A DNA stretch of 64,000 nucleotides from Rhodococcus jostii RHA1 (GCF_000014565.1 NC_008269.1:310001-374000); one strand, 5' to 3'. Positions 18,022-27,018 are shown, numbered from the stretch's first letter. Notes: a model not told the origin generated them from the letters alone. Made by a program: numbers and translations.

Positions 18022-18366
18022 TCACCCCTTTCGTGCTCGACGACCAACTGTGCTCGTCTGTGGACAGATCGAGTTTCTCGGTCTCGGAGGTGAGCGTTGC
18101 GTGGCCCGGATTCCGGGGGCCGGCGGAGCCGTCACCGTCCACCTCGGCGATGTGGGAGGGGATGGGCGCGGCGGGCCGGCCGGTGCGGTGGCCACCCGGT
18201 GGAGCAGGACTACGGCCTGCGGCGTGAGCGCGTCGGCGAGGATGCGGTCCGAATCGGCCACGAGCTGTGCGTATTCGAGTTCGTGCCACGGCCACATCAT
18301 CTCGTGTTCGGTGCGCTCTTTGGTGTCGGTGGCGTTCACCTCGGCGACCATGTTCGCCTGTGTCAT
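18022..18366 (-). CDS. small protein downstream of hsp20 (114 aa)
   Basis: Starts MTQANMVAEVNATDTKERTE, continues with MMWPWHELEYAQLVADSDRI, and becomes proline-rich after residue 65. The first 60 residues look like a real helical domain; the rest may be disordered. The ribosome site is very strong (GGGAGGGGGTGAG before ATG 18366) and the gene starts 32 bases after the hsp20 stop, so it is almost surely in one operon with hsp20 and under the same regulator. Function not recognised. Confidence 0.62.
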   Translation of the reverse strand: MTQANMVAEVNATDTKERTEHEMMWPWHELEYAQLVADSDRILADALTPQAVVLLHRVATAPAGPPRPSPPTSPRWTVTAPPAPGIRATQRSPPRPRNSICPQTSTVGRRARKG

Positions 18367-18398
18367 CTTCTGCTCACCCCCTCCCGAACCTTCTCGTC

Positions 18399-18824
18399 TC
18401 AGGCGTTGACGGCCTTCCTCTCGGAATGTCCGCTGCTGATCTCGATCTTGCGGGGCTTGGCCTTCTCCGCGACCGGGATCGTCAACCGCAGCACCCCGGC
18501 GTCGTAGTTCGCCTCGATCTTGTCGGCATCGAGATTCTCACCGAGGAACAGCTGCCGGCTGAACACCCCGCGTGGGCGCTCGGCGGCGACCATTTCCTGG
18601 TTGTCGTCGAGTGCGGCCCGTTCGGCGCGCACGGTCAGCGTGTTCTTGTCGACGTCCAGATCCAGCGAGTCGGCATTCACACCGGGCAGATCGAACTCCA
18701 CCACGAACCGGTCCTCTTCCCGCCAGGCGTCCATCGGCATCACCGCCGGACGGGCCGCGGTACCGAGGATCTGCTGCGTCAGACGGTCGAGGTCGCGGAA
18801 CGGATCCGTCCGCATCAACATCAT
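18399..18824 (-). CDS. Hsp20 / alpha-crystallin small heat-shock protein
   Basis: A 141-residue ATP-independent chaperone. N-terminal part [20 protein letters not shown]; alpha-crystallin domain at about 40-130 with [20 protein letters not shown] and [20 protein letters not shown]; the conserved [15 protein letters not shown] strand precedes the C-terminal K-I-E-I-x anchor. The start at 18824 follows AGGAGG. It is divergent from an HspR/MerR-like regulator, with a 27-bp inverted repeat between them. A second, more diverged Hsp20 lies at 28539. Confidence 0.93.
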   Translation of the reverse strand: MMLMRTDPFRDLDRLTQQILGTAARPAVMPMDAWREEDRFVVEFDLPGVNADSLDLDVDKNTLTVRAERAALDDNQEMVAAERPRGVFSRQLFLGENLDADKIEANYDAGVLRLTIPVAEKAKPRKIEISSGHSERKAVNA

Positions 18825-18869
18825 GTCCACCTCCTGAAACCCTTTCATTCCACCAGGTAAACTTCCAGC

Positions 18870-18896
18870 AGATGCTGTAGGTTCGTTATAGCATCT
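18870..18896. promoter_or_regulatory. operator-like inverted repeat between hsp20 and the MerR/HspR gene
   Basis: AGATGCTGTA and TATAGCATCT are complementary at 9 of 10 positions around a 7-nt spacer, in the centre of the 126-bp divergent spacer. A second weaker dyad (TGTC ... GACA, 18896-18912) follows. The 10-7-10 geometry is what one expects for a dimeric MerR/HspR-type repressor; the HAIR element known for HspR has arms CTTGAGT/ACTCAAG with the same 7-nt spacing, so this would be a differently sequenced counterpart. Binding is inferred. Confidence 0.68.
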
Positions 18897-18950
18897 GTCG
18901 TAGACTATGACAAGAGATTGTGCGAGAAAATTCCCGATCGGAGCACGAAA

Positions 18951-19448
18951 ATGTCCGAGAAGTCCGAGCAGCCCGAGGCCGAATCACCGTCGGTGCGTGG
19001 TGTTTACGGCATCTCGGTGGCCGCCGAGCTGTCCGGGTTCGGGGTTGCGGCGCTGCGCCTGTACGAGGACTACGGACTGATCACCCCCGGCCGCACCGCC
19101 GGGGGCACCCGCCGCTACAGCGACTACGACCTCGCCCGGCTCAAACGCATCGCCGAACTCATCGACGCCGGCGTCAACCTCGTGGGCATCGGCCGGGTCC
19201 TCGACCTTGAGACCCGCACCGGCGACCTCGAACGCGACAACCGCCGCCTGGAAGCGGACAACGCCCAACTCCGTGCCGAACAGGACCCCGGCACCACCTC
19301 CGCCGAACCCGCCCGCGAGCCCACCGGTGACGCGGCACCGGAGCCGGAGACCACACCAACCGGGCGACGTCGGCGCCCAGCGTCCCGCGGCCGAACCCGC
19401 CTGGGGGACGGTCCCGCCCGGGAAAGAGCCAGCGGCGACCACCACTGA
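18951..19448 (+). CDS. HspR-like MerR family regulator
   Basis: A 165-residue protein. Residues 20-90 are a MerR-type winged helix: [40 protein letters not shown] and [18 protein letters not shown]. The pattern I-S-V-A-A-x-L ... L-R-x-Y-E ... G-L-x-x-P-x-R-T-x-G-G-x-R-R-Y is close to HspR, the heat-shock repressor normally encoded after dnaJ; here it pairs with hsp20. A coiled coil (about 90-115) and a basic, proline-rich tail follow. It probably represses hsp20 and itself through the repeat at 18870-18896. The dnaK operon in this window lacks its own hspR. Confidence 0.83.
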   Translation: MSEKSEQPEAESPSVRGVYGISVAAELSGFGVAALRLYEDYGLITPGRTAGGTRRYSDYDLARLKRIAELIDAGVNLVGIGRVLDLETRTGDLERDNRRLEADNAQLRAEQDPGTTSAEPAREPTGDAAPEPETTPTGRRRRPASRGRTRLGDGPARERASGDHH

Positions 19449-19756
19449 GGGCATGCCCCGCTGGGGCTACGATTCCCCGGGCAGATGCATCGCCAGGGTC
19501 GTGCCCGTGGGATGGTGTCCGAACCTGCGTGCCGACGGACGGGTCCGGACCTGACGGACAGTGAGGGGCCCCGGCGTCGGGGGGTTACGTCGGGGCCGAT
19601 ATTCCTCGAATCCGGACTCGGATGGGGGATTTTCTCGAGGAACACCGTCGAGAATACGCCGCCCCTACGGCGGTGGTCCGCCGGGTCACCGGGAACGAAG
19701 AGGGGTCGGGCTGGAGAAACCGACCAGCGTGTCGTTATCATGTGGAGCACGCGTCA
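19449..19756. other. intergenic region with an 8-bp inverted repeat
   Basis: No gene recognised. TTCCTCGA (19602-19609) and TCGAGGAA (19635-19642) are perfect inverted arms 25 nt apart in an AT-richer patch. This could be a regulatory or terminator structure; not enough to decide. Confidence 0.35.
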
Positions 19757-19818
19757 CGTTACCCCGGACCCCGGTGGCGAGAGAGGTGAACCTCGTTGCC
19801 CCGGACCCCGGTGACGAG
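19757..19818. repeat. 25-bp direct repeat, two copies 37 bp apart
   Basis: Copy 1 (19757-19781) and copy 2 (19794-19818) share CCCCGGACCCCGGTG and flanks, 23 of 25 bases identical. They lie about 300 bp upstream of the WhiB gene, in a region with no gene. They could be tandem protein-binding sites or a small duplication. Confidence 0.6.
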
Positions 19819-20122
19819 CGACGCGGAAGAGGCCCCGAACAGTGTGGCCTTCCCTCCTCGTCTGCGATGTCGTCCCATGCCCGCCGAACTCGAGCCAGGG
19901 ATCGGCGATCCGGCAACATCGTCTGTCACATTGTCGGCCGATCACTTATCCCCGTCGCACGCTGGCCGCTCACTGCGATCCGTCCGCTGTCTCGACGCGG
20001 GGCCTCGACCGATGCCGTGGTGTGCGCGGCGTCGAGGGGTCGCCTCGCACACCACGTTTCGACCCAAGTCGGCGCACCGGCCGGTCGCGTGCACCCGAGC
20101 ACCCGAGCACCCGAAAGGATCC
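19819..20122. other. upstream region of the WhiB gene
   Basis: 304 bases. A plus frame in phase with WhiB is open through here but has no plausible start or conserved text, so it is read as leader. A short tandem of ACCCGAGC units (20091-20108) lies just before the ribosome site GAAAGGA. Confidence 0.35.
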
Positions 20123-20482
20123 ATGACCTCCCCGCACCGTCACACGCCGCCCCGCCCCGCCGACTGGGGCTGGCAGCGCCACGGGTCCTGCCACGGCGCC
20201 GGCACCGCGATGTTCTTCTCCCCCGACGGTGAACGCAGCTCCGCTCGCGTCCACCGCGAACAGCAGGCGCGGCAACTGTGCGCGCAGTGCCCGGTGCGCA
20301 CCGTCTGCCGCGATCACGCGCTCACCGCCGGTGAGCCCTACGGGATCTGGGGTGGCATGAGCGAGGCCGATCGGACCCGCCACCGCCGCCGCGGCCGCCG
20401 CCGTGAGAGCGCCGATCCTCGCCCGCACCGACGTGACCACGACACCTACCATTCCCGACCCCGTGAGAGGACCCATCGATGA
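20123..20482 (+). CDS. WhiB-family iron-sulfur regulator
   Basis: A 119-residue WhiB-like protein. The four cysteines that hold a [4Fe-4S] cluster are visible: one in HGSCHGAGTAMF and three in CAQCPVRTVC (C-x2-C-x5-C); the family turn GIWGGMSEADR follows, then a basic C-terminal tail (RHRRRGRRR). WhiB proteins bind the sigma-A subunit and sense redox or NO. ATG 20123 follows GAAAGGA. Its stop overlaps the start of the next gene (ATGA), so the two are translationally coupled. Confidence 0.92.
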   Translation: MTSPHRHTPPRPADWGWQRHGSCHGAGTAMFFSPDGERSSARVHREQQARQLCAQCPVRTVCRDHALTAGEPYGIWGGMSEADRTRHRRRGRRRESADPRPHRRDHDTYHSRPRERTHR

Positions 20483-20601
20483 CCAACATCGCCCTGCTGA
20501 TCCTGGTGATCGTCCCCGGGCTCGCCGCATCGCGCGCACTGCAGCATCACCTCGAGCACACCACCGCACCCCCGGGCACACCGCCGCCCCGGTTCCGCTG
20601 A
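20479..20601 (+). CDS. 40-residue membrane peptide coupled to WhiB
   Basis: Reads MTNIALLILVIVPGLAASRA, one hydrophobic helix, then a His/Pro-rich tail. Its ATG overlaps the WhiB stop by four bases (ATGA). A similar peptide (MNTNVALLLLVLAGGIGGTP) is encoded at 39355-39495, which supports both being real. Function unknown. Confidence 0.62.
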   Translation: MTNIALLILVIVPGLAASRALQHHLEHTTAPPGTPPPRFR

Positions 20602-20873
20602 CCCTGCCTCGAGACACCCCATCCTCCTGAGAATCGTTGGGATACCGGAACATGCGCGGTGTTTGCGGGCAGGTCCGGCGGGCAACCTCGAAGTCAGGAG
20701 CGGCAGCGGACCGGTACGGTGCCGCTTTCAGGTTCCGCGGGTTCAACAGCGAGCTCGCGGAACCGCCCGACCTCGACTCGCCCGTGCTCGCGCGGGGACG
20801 GTCGCCCGTCCCCCAGACCCGCCGCCGCGCAGCCGGATTCCTGAGCCTGCGAACAGTGTTGGGAGAATTCGTC
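20602..20873. other. intergenic region, nothing recognised
   Basis: 272 bases between the membrane peptide and the next small gene. A plus frame in phase with the next gene is open across it but has no ribosome site. No clear repeats. Confidence 0.3.
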
Positions 20874-21056
20874 ATGTGGTTTCCTGCGACCGCATTCTCG
20901 TTCGACCTGAACCGGCCCACCCCCGCACCGCCCGCCCTGTCCCCACCGGCCGGGGTGGGGATTCTCGGTACCCTCGTCGCGGCCCTGCGCACCTCTGGGC
21001 GTCCCCCTGCGGCGACCGAACGCCCGCGTCCGGGGACGGGCACCACAGGGCCGTGA
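20874..21056 (+). CDS. small protein, 60 aa, coupled to the next gene
   Basis: Reads MWFPATAFSFDLNRPTPAPP with a short hydrophobic segment (GVGILGTLVAALR) and a proline/arginine-rich end. GGGAGAATTCGTC precedes ATG 20874, and its stop overlaps the next start (GTGA). Coupling to a gene with a paralogue elsewhere is the main reason to accept it. Confidence 0.45.
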   Translation: MWFPATAFSFDLNRPTPAPPALSPPAGVGILGTLVAALRTSGRPPAATERPRPGTGTTGP

Positions 21057-21496
21057 CCGCGGACCACGCCCACGCCACCACCCCGCAATCCCGGATCGCC
21101 GGGCAGCTGCTGCAGGCGGTCGGCGAACGGAACGTTCCGTCGGTGCGCGTCCAGATCTGCGTGGTGGCCTGCCCGCACGGCCGGCACGCCGCCCTGTTCC
21201 ATCCGGTGATGCTCTGGCTGATCACCCACCTCGGCGTTCTGCTGCGTGACCGGGTCGGAGTCGAGGGCGACGGGGAGTCGTTCGTGTTCGAGTTGCTCAC
21301 CGGCGCCGACCTGTGGTCCGAGCCGACGTCGCTGTCCGCGCAGGCCCGCAGCCTCCGGATCCGGGTGCTGGCCGCACTCGCTGCGGACCACGCGCCGCCG
21401 CCGTGGGCGCCGCAGAGCCCCGCCGCCCCGGAGCGGGTCCGGATGCTCGTCGATGCCCTGCTCTGGCTCGACGACCTGCTCGACTACAACCTGTGA
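21053..21496 (+). CDS. protein of unknown function with a paralogue at 36138
   Basis: A 147-residue protein: RIAGQLLQAVGERNVPSVRV, then PVMLWLITHLGVLLRDRVGV and a C-terminal VRMLVDALLWLDDLLDYNL. The minus-strand protein at 36138-36629 has the same layout (LTWLTGAIADVAVARLG ... VTALIEALTWLNSLLD), so they form a small family. The GTG at 21053 overlaps the preceding stop. No catalytic motif seen; possibly a small helical regulator or adaptor. Confidence 0.65.
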   Translation: MTADHAHATTPQSRIAGQLLQAVGERNVPSVRVQICVVACPHGRHAALFHPVMLWLITHLGVLLRDRVGVEGDGESFVFELLTGADLWSEPTSLSAQARSLRIRVLAALAADHAPPPWAPQSPAAPERVRMLVDALLWLDDLLDYNL

Positions 21497-21544
21497 CGGC
21501 GCCCTGACAGCCGCGCCGAGACATCTGGGGCGGTGACGACTGCG

Positions 21545-21847
21545 CTATCGGGTGGGTCGGTGCAGGCAGGACAGTTCCCGGGCGGCGTCGTCGAGGCCGA
21601 CGCAGGGGATCCCGCGGCGGCGCACTTCCTGCAGGGTCTGCGCCTCGTCCGGGGTGCACAGGCCGTCGAGGACGTCATCGGTGGCGATGACGACCAGGGC
21701 GTCCTCACTGCAGGTGTCGACCGGTTCCACGTCGTGCCCGCGGGCCCATCCGGTGACGGTGGACCAGCGGTCCCGGTCGGCGGGATCGGTGAAGGCGCCC
21801 AGCAGCACGATGCTCCCGGTGCGGGTGGTCAGATTGTGCACAGTCAT
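21545..21847 (-). CDS. small protein with a possible BRCT-like fold (100 aa)
   Basis: Reads RTGSIVLLGAFTDPADRDRW, then ALVVIATDDVLDG and RRRGIPCVGLDDAAREL. The order strand-helix, L-V-V-A/I near the middle and R-x-x-G-I-P-x-V near the end resembles BRCT domains of DNA repair proteins, but the diagnostic tryptophan is not clear. Treat as an idea only. The start at 21847 has a GAGGAAG site. Confidence 0.5.
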   Translation of the reverse strand: MTVHNLTTRTGSIVLLGAFTDPADRDRWSTVTGWARGHDVEPVDTCSEDALVVIATDDVLDGLCTPDEAQTLQEVRRRGIPCVGLDDAARELSCLHRPTR

Positions 21848-22568
21848 CTCGGTTCTTCCTCAACTCGGGCACCACGCGCGGCGCAGCGCCCGGGGTAGGG
21901 CACGGGGTGTGGGGGTGGGATCCGGACCGGAGCCAATCATCCTTCCCGGAGCGGCGGGGCACCCAGCGGGATCCTCGCCGGGGTCCGGGGCGATACCGGG
22001 TAGGGTACCCAGCCGCAACCGGGTTCGAAACGCAAGCACACGGGGGTGTGGCACACCGAGCCGGTTCCCGACATCGCCTGCCTGCCCGAGGATATCGGGT
22101 GCCTGCCGCGAGTTCGACGGTGCCGGAGAGCAGTTCGGCGTCTGCGCGGTCGGGTCGCTCGGAAGTGCCTGTTCGAGGACCTTCTGCCCTGGCCAGCGCA
22201 GCGCCGTTCTCGTTATGATCGGATTCTGCCGTCCCCGAAAAGACGAGGGCGGCGCCGCGAAAACTGGACCCACCGCGGGATGTTTCCCGCCGCCGGTGCA
22301 CGTTCAGCGGCGTCGAACCCGGGACGACATTCTCGGCCTCGGGCTCGACGCGCCCTGCGTGCCGCGGCGGTCGCCGAAACACGCCCCGACACCGAGCAGT
22401 CGCGGGCGATCGGTCATCTCACGGGCGCTGCACACCCGCAAGACCGGCCGGAGTCGTTGGGCAGCCGGGTTTTTCCGCACCTCGGTGTGTGCGTTGCCGC
22501 TCACAGTGCCGGAGCGGAGGGTATTTCGTGGCAGCTTGTTCCCGGGACGCGAGGAAGGGGCGAAGTCG
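21848..22568. other. 721 bp without a recognisable gene
   Basis: Plus-strand frames are open and one is in phase with the next gene, but none carries a domain or a ribosome site before 22569. It may contain the promoter of the 22569-24506 unit and decayed sequence. Confidence 0.3.
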
Positions 22569-22847
22569 ATGACAACGTCACCGCATATCACCACCGATCA
22601 CGACGAGATCCGCCGATGGATTCAGGCGCATCACGGCGCCCCGGCACGGGACGGGTCCGGCGCATTGCGGATCGACTTCCTCGGTGTCGCCACGGAACTG
22701 GAGCATCTGCAGTGGAATGAGTGGTTCACCGCCTTCGACGAGCGGGGTCTGGCCCTGTGCTATCCCGAACCGCATGTTCGCGGCGGCACCAGTGCCTGGT
22801 TCGAATTCGTCCCGCGCGCCCGAACCGCCGCCGGTTCGGTCCGATGA
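22569..22847 (+). CDS. small conserved-type protein (92 aa)
   Basis: Reads HDEIRRWIQAHHGAPARDGS, ALRIDFLGVATELEHLQWNE and WFTAFDERGLALCYPEP. This is the pattern of a small bacterial protein family (D/H-x-x-I-x-x-W-x-x-x-R-G-G-x-P-A ... L-R-I-D-F ... I-S-W-x-E-F-F-x-x-F-D-x-x-x-L-A-F-L-Y) often found beside stress genes and of unknown function. GAGGAAGGGG precedes the ATG. Its stop overlaps the start of the Stealth gene (ATGA). Confidence 0.68.
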   Translation: MTTSPHITTDHDEIRRWIQAHHGAPARDGSGALRIDFLGVATELEHLQWNEWFTAFDERGLALCYPEPHVRGGTSAWFEFVPRARTAAGSVR

Positions 22848-24506
22848 GCACGCCGACCCGATCACCGTCCCGCACCGGCACCGCCGACACCCCGCCCGGC
22901 CCGCGCGGTGGGGACACCCGGCCGGCCGGTACTCACACGCTCCTCGGCCGCGGCGGGGAGCTGACCGGGCCACCGGTGCCGGCGGTGCCGGCGGCCTGCC
23001 GGCTGCACAACCGGTCGGAGGTGGTGGAGTTCGGCGCCCGCTGTGGTCTGAGGATCTCGACGACCACGCCGCACGAGGCGACGGCCGAGGATCTGCTGTT
23101 CGTCCGATCGGTGCTCGACGGCGCCGGAATCGGCTACCTCCTCGTCCGCGGCAACCACACCCGCCCGGTGCTGGCGGTGAACTGGGCCGACCGTCAGGCG
23201 CTGCGGACGGCGCTGGTGGCAGCCTGCGCGGATCAGCCGTTCTACGTCAAGGCCGTTGGGACTGGCCGGGCGCCGGGGTTGATCGCGGACGGGACCCTGT
23301 CGCACACCCCGGCGGCGCGGATTCTGCGGCTGTTCCGGCCGCGGCTCGAACCGGTCAGCGGGCTGCGGTACGGGGCCGAGGGGGCGGTGCAGGTCGAGTT
23401 GTGGTCGTATACCGACGACGAGATCGCCGCGCCGGCCGCGAACGCGCTGACCCGCCCCGTCATGGCGCGCCGGGAGGCCGTCCCCGCGGTGATCGAGCGG
23501 GACGGTCGGAGTTGGCCGACGGTGGCCGGCATGTTCGACCTGCATCCGGCGGATGTACCGTTTCCGATCGACCTGGTGTTCTCCTGGGTGGACGGGAGCG
23601 ACACCCGGTGGCAGGTGCAGCGGGCACGGCGGATGCGCAATTACGTCGTCGGCGACGGGGACGACTCCCCGGCCAGGTACCGGCAGATCAACGAACTGAA
23701 GTATGCGCTGCGGTCGGTGCACATGTACGCGCCGTGGATTCGGCGGATCTTCGTCGCCACCGATTCCCCGCGACCGGCATGGCTGGCCGACCACACTCGG
23801 GTCATCGTGGTGCGCAGTGAGGAATTCTTCACCGATCCGTCGGTGCTGCCCACCCACAATTCCCACGCCGTCGAATCGCAGCTGCACCGAATTCCCGGTC
23901 TCGCCGAACACTTCCTCTACGCCAACGACGACATGTTCTTCGGACGGGCGGTCGCCCCGCAGCTGTTCTTCACCGCCGGCTCGGTGAGCCGGTTCATCGA
24001 GTCCGGCACCCGCATCGGGCTCGGCCGTAACTGTCCCCGGCGCAGCGGATTCGAAAACGCCGCCCGCGTCAACCGGGTGCTGGCTGCAACAACGTTTCGG
24101 GGTGACGATCACCCGTCATCTCGAACACACCCCGGTGCCGCTGCGCCGATCGGTCATGGCCGAGATGGAAGAGCAGTTCCCCCGCGAGTTCGCCGCGACC
24201 GCGGCCAGCCCGTTCCGGGCAGCGGAGAACATCTCGGTGACGAACTCGCTCTACCACTACTACGCCCTGCTCACCGGCCGCGCCGTGCCGCACACCGCCG
24301 CCAAGGTCCGCTACGTCGACACCACCACCGTTGCGGGCCTGCGCGCACTCGGTCCGCTGCTGGCGAAGCGGAACAAGGACATGTTCTGCCTCAACGACGG
24401 CAGCACCCCGGAGGTCGACCTTGCGGTGCGCACCGCGACGGTGACCGAGTTCCTCGACCGCTACTACCCCATCCCGGCCCCCTGGGAAACCGGATACCCC
24501 CGCTGA
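22844..24506 (+). pseudogene. Stealth-family sugar-phosphate transferase, one frameshift
   Basis: Stealth proteins transfer sugar-1-phosphate in capsule/exopolysaccharide synthesis and resemble animal GlcNAc-1-phosphotransferase. All four conserved regions are visible: CR1 IDLVFSWVDGSD, CR2 QINELKYALRSVHMYAPWI and HAVESQLHRIPGLAEHFLYA with NDDMFFGR, CR3 TRHLEHTPVPLRRSVMAEME, and CR4 in the last 40 residues. A single-base frame change near 24080-24095 (between RVNRVLA and RFGVTITRHL) splits it; both halves are otherwise intact, giving about 553 residues. Start ATG overlaps the previous stop. No other capsule genes are nearby. Confidence 0.85.
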
Positions 24507-24582
24507 CCGGCACCCCTGACCCCACCCGGCCCATTGCCGGTTCTCCCGTCGGCTCCGCGGTCACCGGACGGGAGGGTGAAAG

Positions 24583-25323
24583 GTGACAGCGGTCGAGGTG
24601 GTGAGGGTGGTCGTGGAGGAACGGCGACGGCAGTCGTTGTGGCGTGCGATCGCCGACGAGGCGGGCACGCCCGGACAACACTGGTGGGCGCAGCAGGTGT
24701 GCCGGCTGTGCGTGACCGAACTGGCCGGTATCGACGACGCGGCGCTCACCCTCCGCGCGACCGGCCGGGCGCAGGACCTGCTCGGCGCCAGCGACGACTG
24801 GGCCGGGCGGCTCGACGAGCAGCAGTACACCCTCGGCGAGGGCCCCGGGGTGCAGGCGTTCGAGGACGGCAGCCCCATCCTGGTCGACGATCTGAGCCAC
24901 CACGAGGAGCGGTGGCCCGGATTCGCCGACACCGCTCATGCGGTGGGGGCGGCGGCGGTGTTCGCATTCGCGCTGCGGATCGGCGCCATCCGGCTCGGCA
25001 CCATGACCTTCTACCGGCGGCGGACCGGCTCCCTGGCCGCCCGCGCCGTCGCCGATGCCACCGTGCTGGTCGACCTGATCACCCTGGCCCTGGTCGAGCA
25101 GGCCGAGCACGCCGAGCGGACCGGAATCGACTGGATCCGGGACACCGGCTCCTACCAGGACGTGAACGTGGCCACCGGGATACTCGCCGCCCGCCTGTCG
25201 ATCAGCCTCGACGAGGCGCTCCTGCGGCTGCGCGCCCACGCCTTCCGGCTGGGTCGCCCGATCCTCGACCTGGCCGGGGACATCCTGTCCGACCGGATCG
25301 ACGTCGACGAGCTCAACGAATGA
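24583..25323 (+). CDS. GAF-ANTAR regulator
   Basis: A 246-residue protein: GAF domain at about 30-175 (DEQQYTLGEGPGVQAFEDGS, RWPGFADTAHAVGAAAVFAF, IGAIRLGTMTFYR) and ANTAR domain at about 185-240 (YQDVNVATGILAARLSISLD, EALLRLRAHAFRLGRPILD). The key aromatic/alanine pattern of ANTAR helices is kept. GTG start with GGAGGGTGAAAGG upstream. A second GAF-ANTAR gene follows 32 bases later, so the pair is probably one transcript. Confidence 0.85.
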   Translation: MTAVEVVRVVVEERRRQSLWRAIADEAGTPGQHWWAQQVCRLCVTELAGIDDAALTLRATGRAQDLLGASDDWAGRLDEQQYTLGEGPGVQAFEDGSPILVDDLSHHEERWPGFADTAHAVGAAAVFAFALRIGAIRLGTMTFYRRRTGSLAARAVADATVLVDLITLALVEQAEHAERTGIDWIRDTGSYQDVNVATGILAARLSISLDEALLRLRAHAFRLGRPILDLAGDILSDRIDVDELNE

Positions 25324-25354
25324 CCACCCCGCCGCGGGGAGAAGGAGATCACGC

Positions 25355-26176
25355 ATGATCGAGGACATCCCGGACACCCAGGCCCACCTGGTCGAGGTGC
25401 TGTCCGCGATCACGACGCACCTCGCCGACACCGCGACCGACCCAACGGCCGCCGCCATCGCCGACATCACGGCGGCCAGCGCGGATCTGCTCGCCGCCGC
25501 CGGCGTCCTGGTCGTCGACCCCTGGGGCGGTGTCGCAGTCGTCGCCGCGTCCGACGAACGCGCCCGGATCGTGGAACTGCTGCAAACCCAGGGCGAGCAC
25601 GGCCCGTGCCTGGACGCCGTCGCCGCCGGCACCCCGCTCGAGGTCCCGGACCTGTCCGAATCCCACCGGCGCTGGCCCGACTTCACCGACGTCGCCACCA
25701 CCCTGGGCTACCGTGCGGTACTGGCGATCCCGATGCTCCTCGACGGCCACGCCATCGGGGGGACTCAACCTGCTCTACACCACCGTCCGCGAGTTCACCG
25801 ACTACGACCGGCGACTGGCCGCGGTCCTCGCGGCCTCGGCCGTGATGCACCTGATCCGCGACGACGCCGCCCACCGCCGTGCCAAACTCACCGAACGCAC
25901 CCTGGGCCTGATCCACGACCGTGTGCACGTCGACCGAGCGGTCGGACTCACCGCCGCACCCTGCACATCACCCCGGCCGCGGCCCGGACGCTGCTCGAAC
26001 ACCACGCCAGCACCCACCACACCCCGCTACGCGCCCTCGCCCAGCACATCACCACCGGCTCGCTGGCACCGGCGGACCTGACCGGCGTCGACGACCGTCG
26101 GCGACCGGATACGTTCGTCACCAACCGGGCGCCCCGCGATCGACTGGTCCGGTGTCGCTGTCGAGCCTGTGGATGA
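25355..26176 (+). pseudogene. GAF-ANTAR regulator with two compensating frameshifts
   Basis: Strong start (GGGGAGAAGGAGATCACGC ATG). Residues 1-135 give a GAF domain ending VLAIPMLLDGHAIGG; a run of six G near 25757 shifts the frame, and LNLLYTTVREFTDYDRRLAA continues in another frame through the first ANTAR helix (DRVHVDRAVGLTAA); a missing C near 25967 restores the first frame with LHITPAAARTLLEHHAST. Both lesions are in G/C runs and cancel out, so an intact gene with consensus errors is quite possible. The 3' end overlaps the convergent gene at 26118. Confidence 0.75.
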
Positions 26177-26538
26177 GTGCCGGGACCGGAAAGGCGTCCC
26201 GGTCACGGTATTCGAGGTGCAGCAGGTCCGCGACGAGCTCGTCGGTGCGGTCGGCGATGGCCTCCGGTGCCGGGCGGCGGCCGATCCCGAGCCCGCCGAT
26301 GATCAGGACCCGATCGGCGCGCTGACCCTCGATTCCCAAAGACCACCCCGAAATACCGGTTCCAGGCGATCAGGACGTGGCGGCCGCTGTAGTACCGGAA
26401 CTGTTTCGACAGCACGACCACAGCATCGAAGGTGACCGCGTCCCACCGGCGGATCGTCTCGGCGTTCAATGCCCGTGCGACCGCGAACACGTACGCGTTG
26501 CTGTCGGGGTTGTCGCCGGCACCGACGCCGCTGCTCAT
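26118..26538 (-). pseudogene. unknown protein interrupted by one frameshift
   Basis: From ATG 26538 (GAGGAAG upstream) the text is MSSGVGAGDNPDSNAYVFAV, ... WDAVTFDAVVVLSKQFRYYS, YFGVVFG; one extra A near 26338 then shifts to IEGQRADRVLIIGGLGIGRR ... LLHLEYRDRDAFPVPALIHR. About 140 residues when joined. Family not recognised; the hydrophobic VLIIGGLGIG could be a strand-loop. Confidence 0.5.
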
Positions 26539-26740
26539 CGTGAACACTTCCTCCGTCGCGGAACACGTACCCGTCCACGGTGAGCTCGAAACTACCCCTC
26601 GACACTGGTCAGGGCAGATAAACCGTACGACCGCAGGCCCTCGGTCCGCCCGTGGAGGGAGCAGGGCGATGTTTGGGATCGGGCCCAATCGGGCACGACC
26701 CACACACCTCCGCTCCCAGACTTCGACGGAGGTGTCCTCG
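26539..26740. other. divergent spacer before the ANTAR-only gene
   Basis: 202 bases. Only the ribosome site GGAGG of the next gene (26728-26732) is clear. Confidence 0.3.
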
Positions 26741-27018
26741 ATGGCGGCATTGCACAGTCACACCCTCACCCATCCCCGGGGCACGGGATCGCGTACCCGC
26801 GCCCTCGACACCGCCGAGGGGGTGCTGATCGGGATCCGCCGGATCCCGGCCGCGGACGCCTTCGACGAACTGGTGAGCGCCGCCCGCCGCCCGCCGCCAC
26901 GGCGTGTCCGTCTTCACCCTCGCCGAGGCCCTGGTCGCGCTCGCCAGCGGAAACGAGGCACCCCAGCCTGCCGCCGCCCGCAGCCCGGACCGAATGGGGC
27001 GCACTGTTGCGGCCCTGA
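26741..27018 (+). pseudogene. ANTAR-only protein, frameshifted
   Basis: ATG 26741 follows GGAGGTGTCCTCG. The first frame gives ALDTAEGVLIGIRRIPAADA and FDELVSAAR; in a GCC/CGC-rich run near 26890 it shifts to RHGVSVFTLAEALVALASG, completing an ANTAR domain, and a second shift would end at 27016-27018 with EWGALLRP. The domain layout is the same as the intact ANTAR-only protein at 62118, and a third, more damaged relative lies at 41350. Confidence 0.65.

Noticed and set aside
22015..22045. GGGTTCGAAACG as a tRNA T-loop
   Set aside because: No acceptor stem or anticodon arm can be formed around it; no tRNA could be built.
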